From contig DUMA01000029.1 of assembly GCA_012840135.1 (NCBI GenBank), positions 1-43,189 of the forward strand: DNA of 43,189 bases, in the 5' to 3' direction. The notes under the pieces were generated by a model. The model was not told where the DNA came from. It saw only the letters and a program-made list of their open reading frames with translations, and did not search any database. Positions 16,093 through 24,740 of the stretch are shown here, one piece after another. The stretch comes from Thermoanaerobacterales bacterium. Lineage in GTDB: Bacteria; Bacillota; Thermosediminibacteria; Thermosediminibacterales; Tepidanaerobacteraceae. A program made the position numbers and the translations under genes. The first letter of the stretch is position 1. Each line of letters begins with the position of its first letter.

Positions 16093-17045
16093 CAGGGGTC
16101 CTGCGGAAATTTCATTATGACCTTTTTTAAAATCCTGAGTTCTTCAGGGGTATCATCGTGGAACATGCCCTTTTTTAAACCCTGAAGCTGCCTTACGCCC
16201 TTTCGTGTGGTAATGTCCATGTCCCTCGTAATTCTGGACACGGTCTTTTTTCTGGCTTCAACTATGGAATCTATCAGGTTTGCACCTCTTTTTATCTGAT
16301 TTTTGAATTCTTCAGTAAGGTAGTACGAAGCCATCTGGGTAAGCGGATTTCCGCATATTCCGCTTCTGGTGACTCCGAAGACTTCAGGCAGCTTTTTGGC
16401 TATGCCCACTTCCACGGACCATTTCAATTCTGCTGTCTCTCTGCGCATACTTTCCCTCAGGGTCTTTGGAGTGCATATGGCGTAGTTTTTTAATGAGCGT
16501 ATTATGGCATGTTCCACAGTGTGGGCTTTTTCAGGTTCGATCTCGCCGTTCAAGTGCCCGACTATGGCCACTTCTTTACCGGTTTCGTATTCGAAGCCGT
16601 ATATGGTTATTTCGATGTTTTTCCTGTCGGAATCGAAGGTAGTATATCCTCCCCTGGGATGCCAGCCCGCCCCGCAAATTACGGGGTACCCTTCATCCCT
16701 CAAACTCTGGAAATCAAGCTTTTCGATTCCGCAGGCTACAAGGCCCTTATCGGTAAACTCAAAATTCCTTGCCCTGCTCCTTTCCCTGCCTATGACTCTG
16801 GCAAAAAGCCCCATGCCATTTCCGCCGGGCAGGGCGTCCTTCCATATATCTTCAATCCTGGCCAATACCCCGACGGGGTAGAGGCCATTATCTTCGAAAG
16901 AAATGGGGAAGATGAAAATTTCTCCTCCAACACCGGCATTTGTAATCATTCTAGCAAAATAAGGGTCAAGAAATACTCCCTGCAAAACGCCTCCATCCGG
17001 TCGTGGAAGCACACCGTTTATAATTGGAAGGGCAAATACGTTCAA
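16086..17045 (-). CDS. Protein of unknown function, 319 aa
   Basis: I do not recognise this protein. It has no signal peptide or membrane segment. The N-terminal half is beta- and Gly-rich (INGVLPRPDGGVLQGVFLDPYF, AGVGGEIFIFPISF, CGAGWHPRGGYTTFDSD). The second half is helical and starts with EKAHTVEHAIIRSLKNY, where HTVEH (175-179) is an HxxEH pattern as seen in some zinc sites, followed by CTPKTLRESMRRET and a basic C terminus. Whether it binds metal is only a suggestion. The start is TTG at 17045, with GAGGAGGT 8 bp upstream. It lies downstream of dusB across a 115-bp spacer with heptanucleotide repeats, and ends in its own strong terminator. Confidence 0.75.
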   Translation of the reverse strand: MNVFALPIINGVLPRPDGGVLQGVFLDPYFARMITNAGVGGEIFIFPISFEDNGLYPVGVLARIEDIWKDALPGGNGMGLFARVIGRERSRARNFEFTDKGLVACGIEKLDFQSLRDEGYPVICGAGWHPRGGYTTFDSDRKNIEITIYGFEYETGKEVAIVGHLNGEIEPEKAHTVEHAIIRSLKNYAICTPKTLRESMRRETAELKWSVEVGIAKKLPEVFGVTRSGICGNPLTQMASYYLTEEFKNQIKRGANLIDSIVEARKKTVSRITRDMDITTRKGVRQLQGLKKGMFHDDTPEELRILKKVIMKFPQDPWH

Positions 17046-17062
17046 AATTCTACCTCCTCTTT

Positions 17063-17118
17063 GAGATATGGGATGTGGGATGTGGGATGCAGGATGTGAG
17101 ATGTGTGAAGTAGAATGG
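17063..17118. repeat. Heptanucleotide tandem repeat (about 8 units)
   Basis: Consecutive 7-nt units starting at 17063 are GAGATAT, GGGATGT, GGGATGT, GGGATGC, AGGATGT, GAGATGT, GTGAAGT and AGAATGG. The repeat fills half of the dusB-downstream spacer. No inverted partner arm is seen, unlike the two related elements at 29.02 and 42.40 kb. Confidence 0.8.
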
Positions 17119-17160
17119 CAGAAACGGACGAAAAATCACCACCACAACCCCTTGCAGCCC

Positions 17161-18132
17161 TTATTTACTTCCGTTGACCAATACCTCGAAAAATTTTGTC
17201 AGCATATGTTTTATTTGTCTTGGGTCTTTTTCCTCCTGAATGGCCCGTTTAACCGCAGCCGAATTGGGAAGACCCTTAAGATACCAGCCGATATGTTTCC
17301 TCATCTCCAGCACGCCCAGGCGCTCCCCGTAAAAGTCTATCGCTCTGTCCATGTGGAGCAGTATTGTTTCAAGCTTTTCCTCCATCTCCGGTGGCGGCAG
17401 CTGCCTGCCGGTTTTAAGAAAATATTTTACCTCTCTGAAAATCCAGGGATTCCCGAGGGCTCCCCGGCCTATCATAACGCCGTCGCACCCGGTTTTTTCC
17501 AGCATGGCTTTGGCATCCTGCGGTGAAAAAACATCCCCGTTTCCTATAACCGGAATGCCGACAGCTTCTTTCACTCTTCTTATAATATCCCAGTCAGCTT
17601 TTCCCGAGTAAAAGCTCTCCCGGGTTCTGCCATGCACAAAAACCTGCGAAGCTCCACTTTTTTCGGCCATCCTTGCAAACTCCACGGCATTGACACTGCT
17701 TTCATCCCATCCCTTGCGAATCTTTATACTTACCGGATTTTCGGAAGCTCTTACCGTATATTCTATGATTCTTGCAGCCAGGTCCGGAACTTTCATCAGG
17801 GCGCAACCATCGCCATTTTTCACTATTTTTGGCGTGGGGCAGCCCATGTTAATGTTTATGAAATCAAAGTTGAAGTCCCGAATTTTTTTTGCCGCATGAG
17901 AAAAAAATTCGGGATCGTTTCCGAAAAGCTGCACCCCGATGGGGTGTTCTTCATCTCCGATCTCCAGCAGTTTGCGGGTTTTCTGGTCATCATAGAACAA
18001 TCCCCTGGTACTTACCATCTCGGTAATCAGAACATCGGCCCCCATTTCCTTACAAATCATCCTGAAAGGTCTATCGGTGATGCCGGCCATGGGAGCGAGA
18101 AACAGCGGGGTGCAGGACTTAAGTTCGTTCAA
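17161..18132 (-). CDS. dusB: tRNA-dihydrouridine synthase, DusB type
   Basis: 323 residues. The FMN-dependent TIM barrel is diagnostic: LAPMAGITDRPFRMI near the N terminus, MGCPTPKIVKNGDGCALM with the catalytic Cys, VHGRTRESFYSGKADW, and GNGDVFSPQDAKAMLEKTGCDGVMIGRGALGNPW. It reduces uridines in the D-loop of tRNA. In Firmicutes dusB often sits near coaX, as here. The start codon is TTG at 18132; GGGAGG lies 11 bp upstream. Confidence 0.95.
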   Translation of the reverse strand: MNELKSCTPLFLAPMAGITDRPFRMICKEMGADVLITEMVSTRGLFYDDQKTRKLLEIGDEEHPIGVQLFGNDPEFFSHAAKKIRDFNFDFININMGCPTPKIVKNGDGCALMKVPDLAARIIEYTVRASENPVSIKIRKGWDESSVNAVEFARMAEKSGASQVFVHGRTRESFYSGKADWDIIRRVKEAVGIPVIGNGDVFSPQDAKAMLEKTGCDGVMIGRGALGNPWIFREVKYFLKTGRQLPPPEMEEKLETILLHMDRAIDFYGERLGVLEMRKHIGWYLKGLPNSAAVKRAIQEEKDPRQIKHMLTKFFEVLVNGSK

Positions 18133-18266
18133 ATCAGATACAGCCTCCCAAAAATATTCGATTTAATGTTCGCATCAGGTGGCCGCGCCGGCCTGAACTT
18201 TATATTAATAGATATTAATAGGCAAAGGCAACATTTCTCTCGGAATTAATCCATTAATTAATTTTA

Positions 18267-18293
18267 GAGGGAAAACCTAAAGTTTTCCCTCTA
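18267..18293 (-). terminator. Hairpin at the end of coaX
   Basis: AGAGGGAAAAC (18267-18277) and GTTTTCCCTCT (18283-18293) form a perfect 11-bp stem that includes the last codons and stop of coaX. The minus-strand tail is TAAAATTAATTAA, not a T run, so termination may be weak or the hairpin may stabilise the mRNA end. Confidence 0.5.
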
Positions 18294-19065
18294 ATGTCTC
18301 GTCGTTTTTTTCATAGAGCAGTCGCAGGCCATCCAGTGTGAGCATCATGTCAACTTCATCTATGGTCCTCGTTTCACTGCATATGAGTGGAGCAAGGCCT
18401 CCTGTAGCCACGGTGAAAATCCTTCCACCGCCCATCTCCTGCTTCATCCTCTCGACTATGTTATCCACCAGGCCTACATAACCGTAGAATATTCCTGCCT
18501 GCATGCTGGCAGCGGTGTTTCTGCCGATAATCCTGTCTGGTCTGGCTATCTCCACCCGGTAAAGCCGGGCGGCGCTCTTGAACAGAGCTTCGGTGGATAT
18601 GCCTATGCCCGGGGCTATGGCTCCACCAAGGTAATCCAGCCCTGCCGTTACAGCATCGAAGGTGGTGGCGGTTCCAAAGTCCACTATAATGACGGGCCCT
18701 CCGTACTTATGGTACGCCGCCACTGCATTTACTATTCGATCGGCCCCCACTTCCCGGGGATTTTCGTATTTTATATTTATGCCGGTTTTAATCCCCGGAC
18801 CTACCACCAGCGCTTTTATGGAAAAGTATCTGGCGCACATCCTCTCAAGGACCGGAGTTATGGTGGGTACCACCGATGATATGATGGCGCCGCATATTTT
18901 ATTTATATCAATGCCTGTATCCCTCAGGAGAGACTTGAGCATGATGCCGTACTCGTCTTCGGTTTGCTCGCGGTGGGTGGCCACCCTCCAGGAAGCTTTC
19001 AGGTCTTTGCCATCGTATATTCCGAAGACTATATTGGTATTGCCCACATCAACGGCCAGCAGCAT
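18277..19065 (-). CDS. coaX: Type III pantothenate kinase
   Basis: 262 residues. It phosphorylates pantothenate with ATP in the first step of CoA synthesis. The acetate/sugar-kinase fold is shown by the N-terminal LLAVDVGNTNIVFG phosphate loop, by ADRIVNAVAAYHKYGGPVIIVDFGTATTFDAV, and by ATGGLAPLI near the C terminus. The ATG at 19065 is preferred over GTG at 19074 because AAGGTG then lies 6 bp upstream. The ECF transporter S-component gene ends 5 bp before it, so the pair is an operon joining uptake and phosphorylation. Confidence 0.96.
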   Translation of the reverse strand: MLLAVDVGNTNIVFGIYDGKDLKASWRVATHREQTEDEYGIMLKSLLRDTGIDINKICGAIISSVVPTITPVLERMCARYFSIKALVVGPGIKTGINIKYENPREVGADRIVNAVAAYHKYGGPVIIVDFGTATTFDAVTAGLDYLGGAIAPGIGISTEALFKSAARLYRVEIARPDRIIGRNTAASMQAGIFYGYVGLVDNIVERMKQEMGGGRIFTVATGGLAPLICSETRTIDEVDMMLTLDGLRLLYEKNDETLEGKL

Positions 19066-19070
19066 AAATT

Positions 19071-19592
19071 TCACCTTCTAAACTTTCTGCAACTCTTAGA
19101 CACGATAACCGTGATTGCCACGGCTACAGCTATTTCGGGTATACCGTGGGTGAGCGCCACACCCCAGGCCACAGGCCCGGTCAGGTATCCCCTCAGCACG
19201 GCAAGCCCCAGAACTCCCGCGGTGTTGGTAATGGTGCCGAAAGCCGCCGCCAGGGCATCGCTTTTGGTCAACCGGTAAACACCATATGCCACAACACCAA
19301 TGAAGATTCTCGGCAATACGGCAATCAGGGGGTCCGCAAAAAGTGCGCTTCCCGCCTGCATGAAACTGTAAAGGCCGAATATGAGGCCCGTCAGGGCTCC
19401 CACTACCGGTCCCTCCAGCACGCCGCCGAGAATGGCCGGGACATGCATGATGGTCGCATGGCCTGCTGCCGTGGGCACTGGTATGAATCCAAGTGGTGTC
19501 ATGCCCAGCACGACAGAGACTGCTCCCAGCAAGCCTGCCACCGTCAGGGTCCTGGTTTGCCATCTCCTTCCGATAGCTGACTCCGTCTTCAT
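19071..19592 (-). CDS. ECF transporter S component, probably for pantothenate
   Basis: About 173 residues with about six hydrophobic segments, the size and layout of ECF S components (substrate-binding membrane subunits that share a common energising module). Segments GMTPLGFIPVPTAAGHATIMHVPAILGGVLEGPVVGALTGLIFGLYSF fit the group. It directly precedes coaX with only 5 bp between, which makes pantothenate the likeliest vitamin; this is inferred from context. No ECF ATPase or T subunit is present in the window. The ATG at 19592 has a strong GGAGGTG 6 bp upstream, although the frame stays open to 19754. Confidence 0.87.
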   Translation of the reverse strand: MKTESAIGRRWQTRTLTVAGLLGAVSVVLGMTPLGFIPVPTAAGHATIMHVPAILGGVLEGPVVGALTGLIFGLYSFMQAGSALFADPLIAVLPRIFIGVVAYGVYRLTKSDALAAAFGTITNTAGVLGLAVLRGYLTGPVAWGVALTHGIPEIAVAVAITVIVSKSCRKFRR

Positions 19593-19690
19593 TTTTTCAC
19601 CTCCGTTCCAGCTCGTCAAAAACGATGCCGGACGATTTTTTACACAACATAATTTTATCAGCCCTAAGTCTAAAAAGCAATATATAAAAA

Positions 19691-19875
19691 GGGCCGGAAA
19701 CATATCTCGACCCAGCTTGTAGACAAAGCCCGCATGATATTTTGCCACGGACACGCTCGCACGCCGTTTGCGGCAGAAGCTTGTGACGGCTGGACGAAAC
19801 TAGTCCCGCTCCATAATACATGCGGGCTGAGGGAGTTTGTCAACGGTCTGGGTCGGAAATATATCCTGACCCTGG
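19691..19875. repeat. Large imperfect inverted-repeat element
   Basis: The left arm 19691-19736 and right arm 19819-19875 are inverted copies. Shared blocks in order are GACCCAG, GACAAA/TTTGTC and GCCCGCATG/CATGCGGGC, and each outer end itself carries a small palindrome around GACCC. The 80-bp centre is GC-rich with a GCCG-TTTG-CGGC hairpin. It fills most of the spacer between the ArsR and ECF genes. It codes for nothing visible and looks like a MITE- or REP-like mobile palindrome, or a long structured RNA. Confidence 0.65.
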
Positions 19876-19879
19876 ATTT

Positions 19880-20194
19880 TTAAATGCCCTCCATTATGGC
19901 TTTTTGTCTCAGTTTAAAGAGCATTTCTTCCATGTAACTCAAGAATTCATTGATGGTTTCGTCTCTCAAGCTATAAAAGACGTATTTTCCTTCCTGACGG
20001 CTCTTCAAAATGCCGCTTTCCTTCAACGTCCTGAGATGGCCGGAAATATTGGCCTGCGAGCCGCCCAATTCCGTCACCAGCTGCGTCACGGTCTTTTCGC
20101 GCTCTCTCAATGCCTTAATAATCCGCAGTCTCGTACCGTCAGCCATTCCCTGCAGAAACCTTACCTGATATTCGGTCAAATTTTTTAATGTCAA
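19880..20194 (-). CDS. ArsR/SmtB family winged-helix repressor
   Basis: About 104 residues. The HTH is clear (FLQGMADGTRLRIIKALREREKTVTQLVTELGGSQANISGHLRTLKESGILKSRQEGKYVFYSL). The recognition segment keeps the ArsR form, but the helix that carries the metal-binding ELCVCDL in ArsR proper here reads TVTQLVTELG, without Cys, so a different signal is likely. The start codon is TTG at 20194, with AGGAGGGG 4 bp upstream; the frame is open further but runs into the radical SAM gene. It follows that gene by 16 bp, so the two are co-transcribed, and an 18-bp palindrome at the operon promoter is its probable operator. Confidence 0.88.
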   Translation of the reverse strand: MTLKNLTEYQVRFLQGMADGTRLRIIKALREREKTVTQLVTELGGSQANISGHLRTLKESGILKSRQEGKYVFYSLRDETINEFLSYMEEMLFKLRQKAIMEGI

Positions 20195-20210
20195 AATTCC
20201 CCTCCTTATT

Positions 20211-21578
20211 TTACCCGGCCACTTCACACTTTTGTTCCGGGTGTTTTTCCTCCCATATCCTGTCTGCAATGTTTGCCCAGCCATCAGCATATGATTCAAG
20301 CTTTTTAGCAAATTCAGCCGCTGTCTCGTCCGCATGAAGCTGCGTCGGGTAAGCTCCGCTTTCTTCCACGATCTCTTTTAGCATTTCCGGATTGTCTATG
20401 ATGGGGCAGGGCCGCCTTAAATTCTGGTTGAAGGGCTGCCTCTTTTGATAGGCCCTCATCAGGGGAGACCCAAGAGCTTCCTGTAAAGACACATTTTTTA
20501 TGTTACATGTGGCGTAGTGGACAAAAGCACAGGGCTCTACTTCTCCCCGGGCGTTTATATGCAGGTATCTTCTTCCTCCGGCTATACAACCGTTGGAGGC
20601 CTCGCCGTCGTTCCAAAAATCCATTATGAATATAGGCTTGGTCCTGCGGTACTCAAGAATTCTATCATACATGTAAGCCCTCTGCTCGGGTGTGGCCATC
20701 ATGGAAAGATCCACATCCTTGCCTATGGGTATATAGGTGAAATACCATGCAAATGCCACGCCCTTTTCTACCAGCATATCCACAAATTCCTCGCTGGCCA
20801 GTTCTTCAGTATTTTTTCTGTAATACGTGGTGGAAACGCCGTATATCAGACCTGCCCTTCTCATTTTATCCATGGCGTCCATGACTTTTTTAAAAACGCC
20901 CCGGCCGCGGCGGGCGTCAGTGGTTTGCTCAAAACCTTCTATGCTGAAGGCGAGCGTTATGTTGCCCACGCGTTTCATTTCCCCGATAAATTCATCATCT
21001 ACCAGAGTGCCATTGGTAAAAAGATGAAATACCTGGGAATTGTGTTTTTCGGCTAATTTTATTATATCATTTTTTCTAACAAGAGGTTCCCCGCCGGATA
21101 CCACTATGAAATATATACCCAATTCTTCCGCTTCTGTCAATACCCTGTCAAGAGTGTTAAAATCCAACTCCTCCGTCCTCTGATAATCCCCTGCCCAGCA
21201 TCCCGTGCAGCTAAGATTGCATCTTTCGGTAGGATCGATGAGGATGGCAAAGGGCACGGAATAACCTAGCTTTTGTGCCATCTCCTGCTGTTTGGGAACG
21301 CCCAGAAAATTGGCATTTAAAAAGAAGTTTACCGTGAACTTTTCCCTGACGTGCGGATCTATTTCCGTAAACAGCCTTTCCGCAAGCTGGTACCAGTTGG
21401 TATGCTTATTTTTTAAAAACTTCTTCACATTTTGCACATCGGCCCTCTGATGCGGAGCCATGGGTATTTTTTCTACCCAGTCAAGTATCCTGTCAATGTT
21501 TTCCATAGGTCTTTTTGCTATGAATTTCAATCCCTGTTCAATAACCTTTTCTCCAAGATATGTATGAGCCAGATCCAT
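20211..21578 (-). CDS. Radical SAM protein with SPASM-like C terminus
   Basis: About 455 residues. An N-terminal helical part of about 105 residues is followed by the radical SAM core with Cys120, Cys124 and Cys127 (DPTERCNLSCTGCWAGDY), then VVSGGEPLVRKNDI and AFSIEGFEQTTDARRGRG. Later Cys residues (NGCIAGGRRYLHINARGEVEPCAFVHYATCNIKN and RRPCPIIDN) can bind auxiliary iron-sulfur clusters as in SPASM/twitch proteins. The reaction is unknown; modification of a peptide or lipid are both possible. No precursor peptide gene is seen nearby. The ATG at 21578 is chosen (GAAGGGGG upstream). It is first in an operon with an ArsR regulator. Confidence 0.85.
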   Translation of the reverse strand: MDLAHTYLGEKVIEQGLKFIAKRPMENIDRILDWVEKIPMAPHQRADVQNVKKFLKNKHTNWYQLAERLFTEIDPHVREKFTVNFFLNANFLGVPKQQEMAQKLGYSVPFAILIDPTERCNLSCTGCWAGDYQRTEELDFNTLDRVLTEAEELGIYFIVVSGGEPLVRKNDIIKLAEKHNSQVFHLFTNGTLVDDEFIGEMKRVGNITLAFSIEGFEQTTDARRGRGVFKKVMDAMDKMRRAGLIYGVSTTYYRKNTEELASEEFVDMLVEKGVAFAWYFTYIPIGKDVDLSMMATPEQRAYMYDRILEYRRTKPIFIMDFWNDGEASNGCIAGGRRYLHINARGEVEPCAFVHYATCNIKNVSLQEALGSPLMRAYQKRQPFNQNLRRPCPIIDNPEMLKEIVEESGAYPTQLHADETAAEFAKKLESYADGWANIADRIWEEKHPEQKCEVAG

Positions 21579-21602
21579 AACAAAAACCCCCTTCGATTGT
21601 CG

Positions 21603-21620
21603 TATCGTCATATAACGATA
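21603..21620. promoter_or_regulatory. Palindromic operator of the radical SAM-arsR operon
   Basis: TATCGT (21603-21608) and ACGATA (21615-21620) flank a nearly symmetric CATATA, giving an 18-bp palindrome with a single mismatched pair. It lies immediately downstream of the -10 element, over the expected start of transcription, where an ArsR-type repressor would act. Confidence 0.7.
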
Positions 21621-21631
21621 TGTTTATTAAT

Positions 21632-21660
21632 ATTATAGCACCTTGTACATTTTTTGTCAA
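21632..21660 (-). promoter_or_regulatory. Consensus sigma-A promoter of the radical SAM-arsR operon
   Basis: On the minus strand the -35 is TTGACA (21655-21660), the spacer is exactly 17 bp, and the -10 is TATAAT (21632-21637). Both hexamers are perfect matches, which implies strong transcription unless repressed. Confidence 0.9.
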
Positions 21661-21751
21661 ATATACCCTGCTTGTGGTCATTGATTATGATTTTTTAATA
21701 TTGTATTCACCGTTGTCCTTTTTTAGAACATATTTTGTTTATACCGAGATT

Positions 21752-22192
21752 TTAATTCAACAACAATTTTGCGCCTATGGCCAGAAAAATTAAGCCCAGG
21801 AACTTCAACCATGTGAAGGGGATCTTTTCAAGGCCGAAAAACCCGAAATGGTCTACCAGACACGCTGTGAGCACCTGCCCCACTATGATGGCTGTGGTGG
21901 CCACCGCTACCCCGAGTTTGGGAATGCTTATCACCACGCCGTAAGTAATCAGCACCCCGATAAGGCCCCCGAGGTAATAATACCAGGGCAGCTGGTAAAA
22001 ATTGCTCCAGTTTCCCTGACCTATGCTCAGTATTAAAAGGACAAGCATTAAAATAGTAGCGGAAAAATGCACCACAAAAGTGGCTTCAGAAAGACCTATT
22101 ACCTTGCTTACCGCAGAATTCATGGACCCTTGGGCCGCCATGGCTACCCCCGCCATAAATGCTATCAAAAGAAATAAAATATCCTTTGCCAT
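21752..22192 (-). CDS. DMT-type transporter, DUF606/YdcZ family
   Basis: About 146 residues with five hydrophobic segments, the length and layout of YdcZ (DUF606) half-size members of the drug/metabolite transporter superfamily. FLLIAFMAGVAMAAQGSMNSAVSK is the characteristic first segment, and later GVVISIPKLGVAVATTAIIVGQ carries the family's central helix. These proteins probably work as dimers; substrate unknown. Start is uncertain: GTG at 22207, TTG at 22198 or ATG at 22192; the ATG is taken, with GGGGTGAT about 11 bp upstream. It stands alone upstream of the radical SAM operon on the same strand. Confidence 0.82.
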   Translation of the reverse strand: MAKDILFLLIAFMAGVAMAAQGSMNSAVSKVIGLSEATFVVHFSATILMLVLLILSIGQGNWSNFYQLPWYYYLGGLIGVLITYGVVISIPKLGVAVATTAIIVGQVLTACLVDHFGFFGLEKIPFTWLKFLGLIFLAIGAKLLLN

Positions 22193-22269
22193 TGACAAAG
22201 AAATCACCCCGTATTATGTTTTCTCATATGGCTGTTTCATATTCTCGGGGTAATGAAGCACGGCAATAA

Positions 22270-22301
22270 ATAAAAAAAGCTGCCGATAATTTCAGCAGCT
22301 T
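22270..22301 (-). terminator. Rho-independent terminator of ftsH
   Basis: AAGCTGC (22278-22284) pairs with GCAGCTT (22294-22300), followed on the minus strand by a run of seven T residues. The stem starts at the ftsH stop codon. Confidence 0.88.
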
Positions 22302-24099
22302 ATGCACTGGCGAATACTTCCAGGAACTCCTTTTCATCCAGTTTTTCGCGTTCCAGCAATGCCTGTGCCACTTTGTGAAGTTTGTTGACATTCTCCGAAA
22401 GCAGAGTTTTTGCCTTGCTGTAACACTTATCTATGATGCTTCTTACTTCTTTGTCTATGGATGCTGCCACCTCTTCGCTGTAGTTTCTGCCGCGGGTGAG
22501 GTCCCTGCCCAGGAAAACCTCCTCCTGCTTGTGGCCCAGGGTCATGGGGCCGAGATTTTCGCTCATGCCGTATTCCATGACCATTCTTCGGGCAATCTCC
22601 GTAGCCCTTTCCAGGTCATTCTGTGCACCGGTGCTGACCTCATTGAGCACCAGTTCTTCCGAAGCTCTGCCTCCCAGCAGGTGCGTCACCTGATCCATCA
22701 GTTCGGTTTTTCCCATAAAGAAGCGGTCCTCTTTTGGAAGGATCATGGTATATCCGCCTGCCCTGCCCCTGGGCACGATGGAGACCTCGTGCACTGGGTC
22801 CACATGGGGCAATAGCTGTGCCACTACCGCGTGCCCTGCCTCATGGTAAGCCACTAGCCTGCGCTCCCGTTCGGTCATGATGCGGCTCTTTTTCTCGGGT
22901 CCTGCTATCACGCGAGTAATGGCTTCCTCCAGCTCGGGCATCTCTATTTTCTTCTTGTTGCGGCGGGCTGAAAGCAGCGCCGCCTCATTCATAAGATTCT
23001 CAAGATCAGCGCCCGTAAAGCCCGGAGTCCTTCTTGCCAGCACCGAAAGGTCTACGTCTTCGTTGAGAGGCTTATTTCGGGCATGAACCTTGAGGATTTC
23101 TTCGCGGCCCTTGACATCGGGCCTGTCTACCACTACTTCCCTGTCAAACCTGCCGGGGCGCAGTAATGCCGGGTCCAGTATGTCCGGCCTGTTGGTGGCG
23201 GCCAGAATGATGATACCCTCATTTACACCAAATCCATCCATTTCTACCAGAAGCTGGTTCAATGTCTGCTCCCTTTCATCGTGCCCGCCGCCGAGGCCCG
23301 CTCCCCTCTGCCTGCCCACAGCGTCAATCTCATCTATGAACACGATGCATGGAGCGCTCTTTTTGGCCTGTTCAAAGAGATCTCTCACCCTGGCAGCTCC
23401 GACACCCACAAACATTTCTACAAAGTCGGAACCGCTTATGCTGAAAAATGGAACTCCGGCTTCACCGGCTACAGCCCTGGCCAGCAGGGTTTTCCCGGTG
23501 CCCGGAGGGCCTATCAAAAGCACTCCTTTAGGTATCCTGGCCCCGATCTCTATAAACTTTTTGGGATGTTTTAAAAATTCCACTACCTCTTCCAATTCCT
23601 CTTTTGCCTCATCCACTCCGGCTACATCTTTGAAGGTCACACGCCTCTTATCATCGGTATGGAGTTTGGCCCTGCTACGTCCGAAAGACATGACCCTGCT
23701 GCCTCCACCCTGGCTCTGCTGCATGAAAAAATACCATGCGGCGATAAAGAGCAGCACCAGGAACACCGATGGCAGGATGGATGACCACCACGGGGCCTGA
23801 GGTCTTGGCTCCGCATCGAGGGTCAGTTCTCCCTTGTTGAGCTTGGACTGTATGCTCTCCACGAAGATGGCGGCATCTGGAACATAGCTTACGAAACTGC
23901 GGCCGTCTTTTAATGTACCGCTTACATTATTGTCCACCATCTTTATGCTTTTAACCTGGTTTTTATCTATCAACTGGATAAGTTCCGTATAGTTTATGCG
24001 CGCCTGCGTGGTATCCTGGTTCGAATACCATTGTACCAGTGAAAGTATCAGAATAAATATCAACAGATAAAAACTTATGCTTCGAAAAAAATTGTTCAA
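22300..24099 (-). CDS. ftsH: ATP-dependent zinc metalloprotease FtsH
   Basis: 599 residues. Two transmembrane helices (about 8-25 and 108-126) flank a small extracytoplasmic domain. The AAA+ module has Walker A GPPGTGKT (197-204), Walker B IVFIDE (252-257) and arginine fingers near 315-320. The peptidase zinc site is HEAGH (419-423), followed by the third ligand region later. It degrades misfolded membrane and regulatory proteins. The start is TTG at 24099 with GGGAGG 7 bp upstream. The order tilS-hpt-ftsH is the standard Firmicute cluster; ftsH also has its own promoter. Confidence 0.98.
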   Translation of the reverse strand: MNNFFRSISFYLLIFILILSLVQWYSNQDTTQARINYTELIQLIDKNQVKSIKMVDNNVSGTLKDGRSFVSYVPDAAIFVESIQSKLNKGELTLDAEPRPQAPWWSSILPSVFLVLLFIAAWYFFMQQSQGGGSRVMSFGRSRAKLHTDDKRRVTFKDVAGVDEAKEELEEVVEFLKHPKKFIEIGARIPKGVLLIGPPGTGKTLLARAVAGEAGVPFFSISGSDFVEMFVGVGAARVRDLFEQAKKSAPCIVFIDEIDAVGRQRGAGLGGGHDEREQTLNQLLVEMDGFGVNEGIIILAATNRPDILDPALLRPGRFDREVVVDRPDVKGREEILKVHARNKPLNEDVDLSVLARRTPGFTGADLENLMNEAALLSARRNKKKIEMPELEEAITRVIAGPEKKSRIMTERERRLVAYHEAGHAVVAQLLPHVDPVHEVSIVPRGRAGGYTMILPKEDRFFMGKTELMDQVTHLLGGRASEELVLNEVSTGAQNDLERATEIARRMVMEYGMSENLGPMTLGHKQEEVFLGRDLTRGRNYSEEVAASIDKEVRSIIDKCYSKAKTLLSENVNKLHKVAQALLEREKLDEKEFLEVFASA

Positions 24100-24137
24100 A
24101 AATTTTCCTCCCTTCCAGGACTATATATCCCCAGGAT

Positions 24138-24166
24138 ATTTTAACATATAAATATTTTTTTTACAA
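24138..24166 (-). promoter_or_regulatory. Sigma-A promoter of ftsH
   Basis: On the minus strand: -35 TTGTAA (24161-24166), 17 bp, -10 TAAAAT (24138-24143), in the 101-bp gap between hpt and ftsH. Confidence 0.6.
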
Positions 24167-24200
24167 TTTCAAAATGCCTTCTGGTTTATATGCTTTAACT

Positions 24201-24740
24201 TCATTGATAAATTTCCGGTTTTAAAACGCAAATGTAAGGAAGGTTCCTGTATTTTTCATCGTAATCCAGACCGTATCCGACCACAAAGTAGTCCGGAATC
24301 TCAAAGCCCAGGTAATCCACCTTAATATCTATCTTCCGGCGACTGGGTTTGTCGAGAAGGGAACATATTTTAATGCTAGCAGGTTTGCGAGATTTTAGTA
24401 TGCTGTGCATATAGCTCAGAGTAAGCCCCGAATCTATAATGTCCTCAACAATCAAAAGGTTTTTACCTTCCACATTTTCCTCCAGATCCTTTAGTATCCT
24501 GACCACACCCGAAGACTCCGTTGAAGCTCCGTAACTGGATACGGCCATAAAGTCCACCTGCAGAGGGAGGTCAATATGTCGGATGAGATCTGACATGAAT
24601 ATGATGGCACCCTTCAGCACTCCTACCAGCAAAAAGTTTTCCTTGTCCCTGTAATCCTCGGTGATCTGTTTCCCCAGCTCCTTTAATCTGTTTTTGATTT
24701 GTTCTTCGGATATCAGTATTTTTTCTATATCGTTGTGCAT
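24201..24740 (-). CDS. hpt: Hypoxanthine phosphoribosyltransferase
   Basis: 179 residues, the normal length. It salvages hypoxanthine and guanine to IMP and GMP with PRPP. The PRPP loop [14 protein letters not shown] carries the two acidic residues and is diagnostic; [18 protein letters not shown] and the C-terminal [21 protein letters not shown] match the family. The ATG follows GGAGG by 5 bp and abuts the tilS stop codon directly, a common arrangement with translational coupling. Confidence 0.97.
   Translation of the reverse strand: MHNDIEKILISEEQIKNRLKELGKQITEDYRDKENFLLVGVLKGAIIFMSDLIRHIDLPLQVDFMAVSSYGASTESSGVVRILKDLEENVEGKNLLIVEDIIDSGLTLSYMHSILKSRKPASIKICSLLDKPSRRKIDIKVDYLGFEIPDYFVVGYGLDYDEKYRNLPYICVLKPEIYQ

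Noticed and set aside
17063-17118. CRISPR array
   Set aside because: Repeat units are only 7 nt, without spacers; no cas gene is in the window.
19593-19690. Riboswitch upstream of the ECF-coaX operon
   Set aside because: No recognisable conserved riboswitch core; the structured part further upstream is an inverted repeat.
23090-23800. Open frame of 236 codons antisense to ftsH
   Set aside because: Shadow of the highly conserved AAA+ region; Ser/Pro/Thr-rich composition and no ribosome site.
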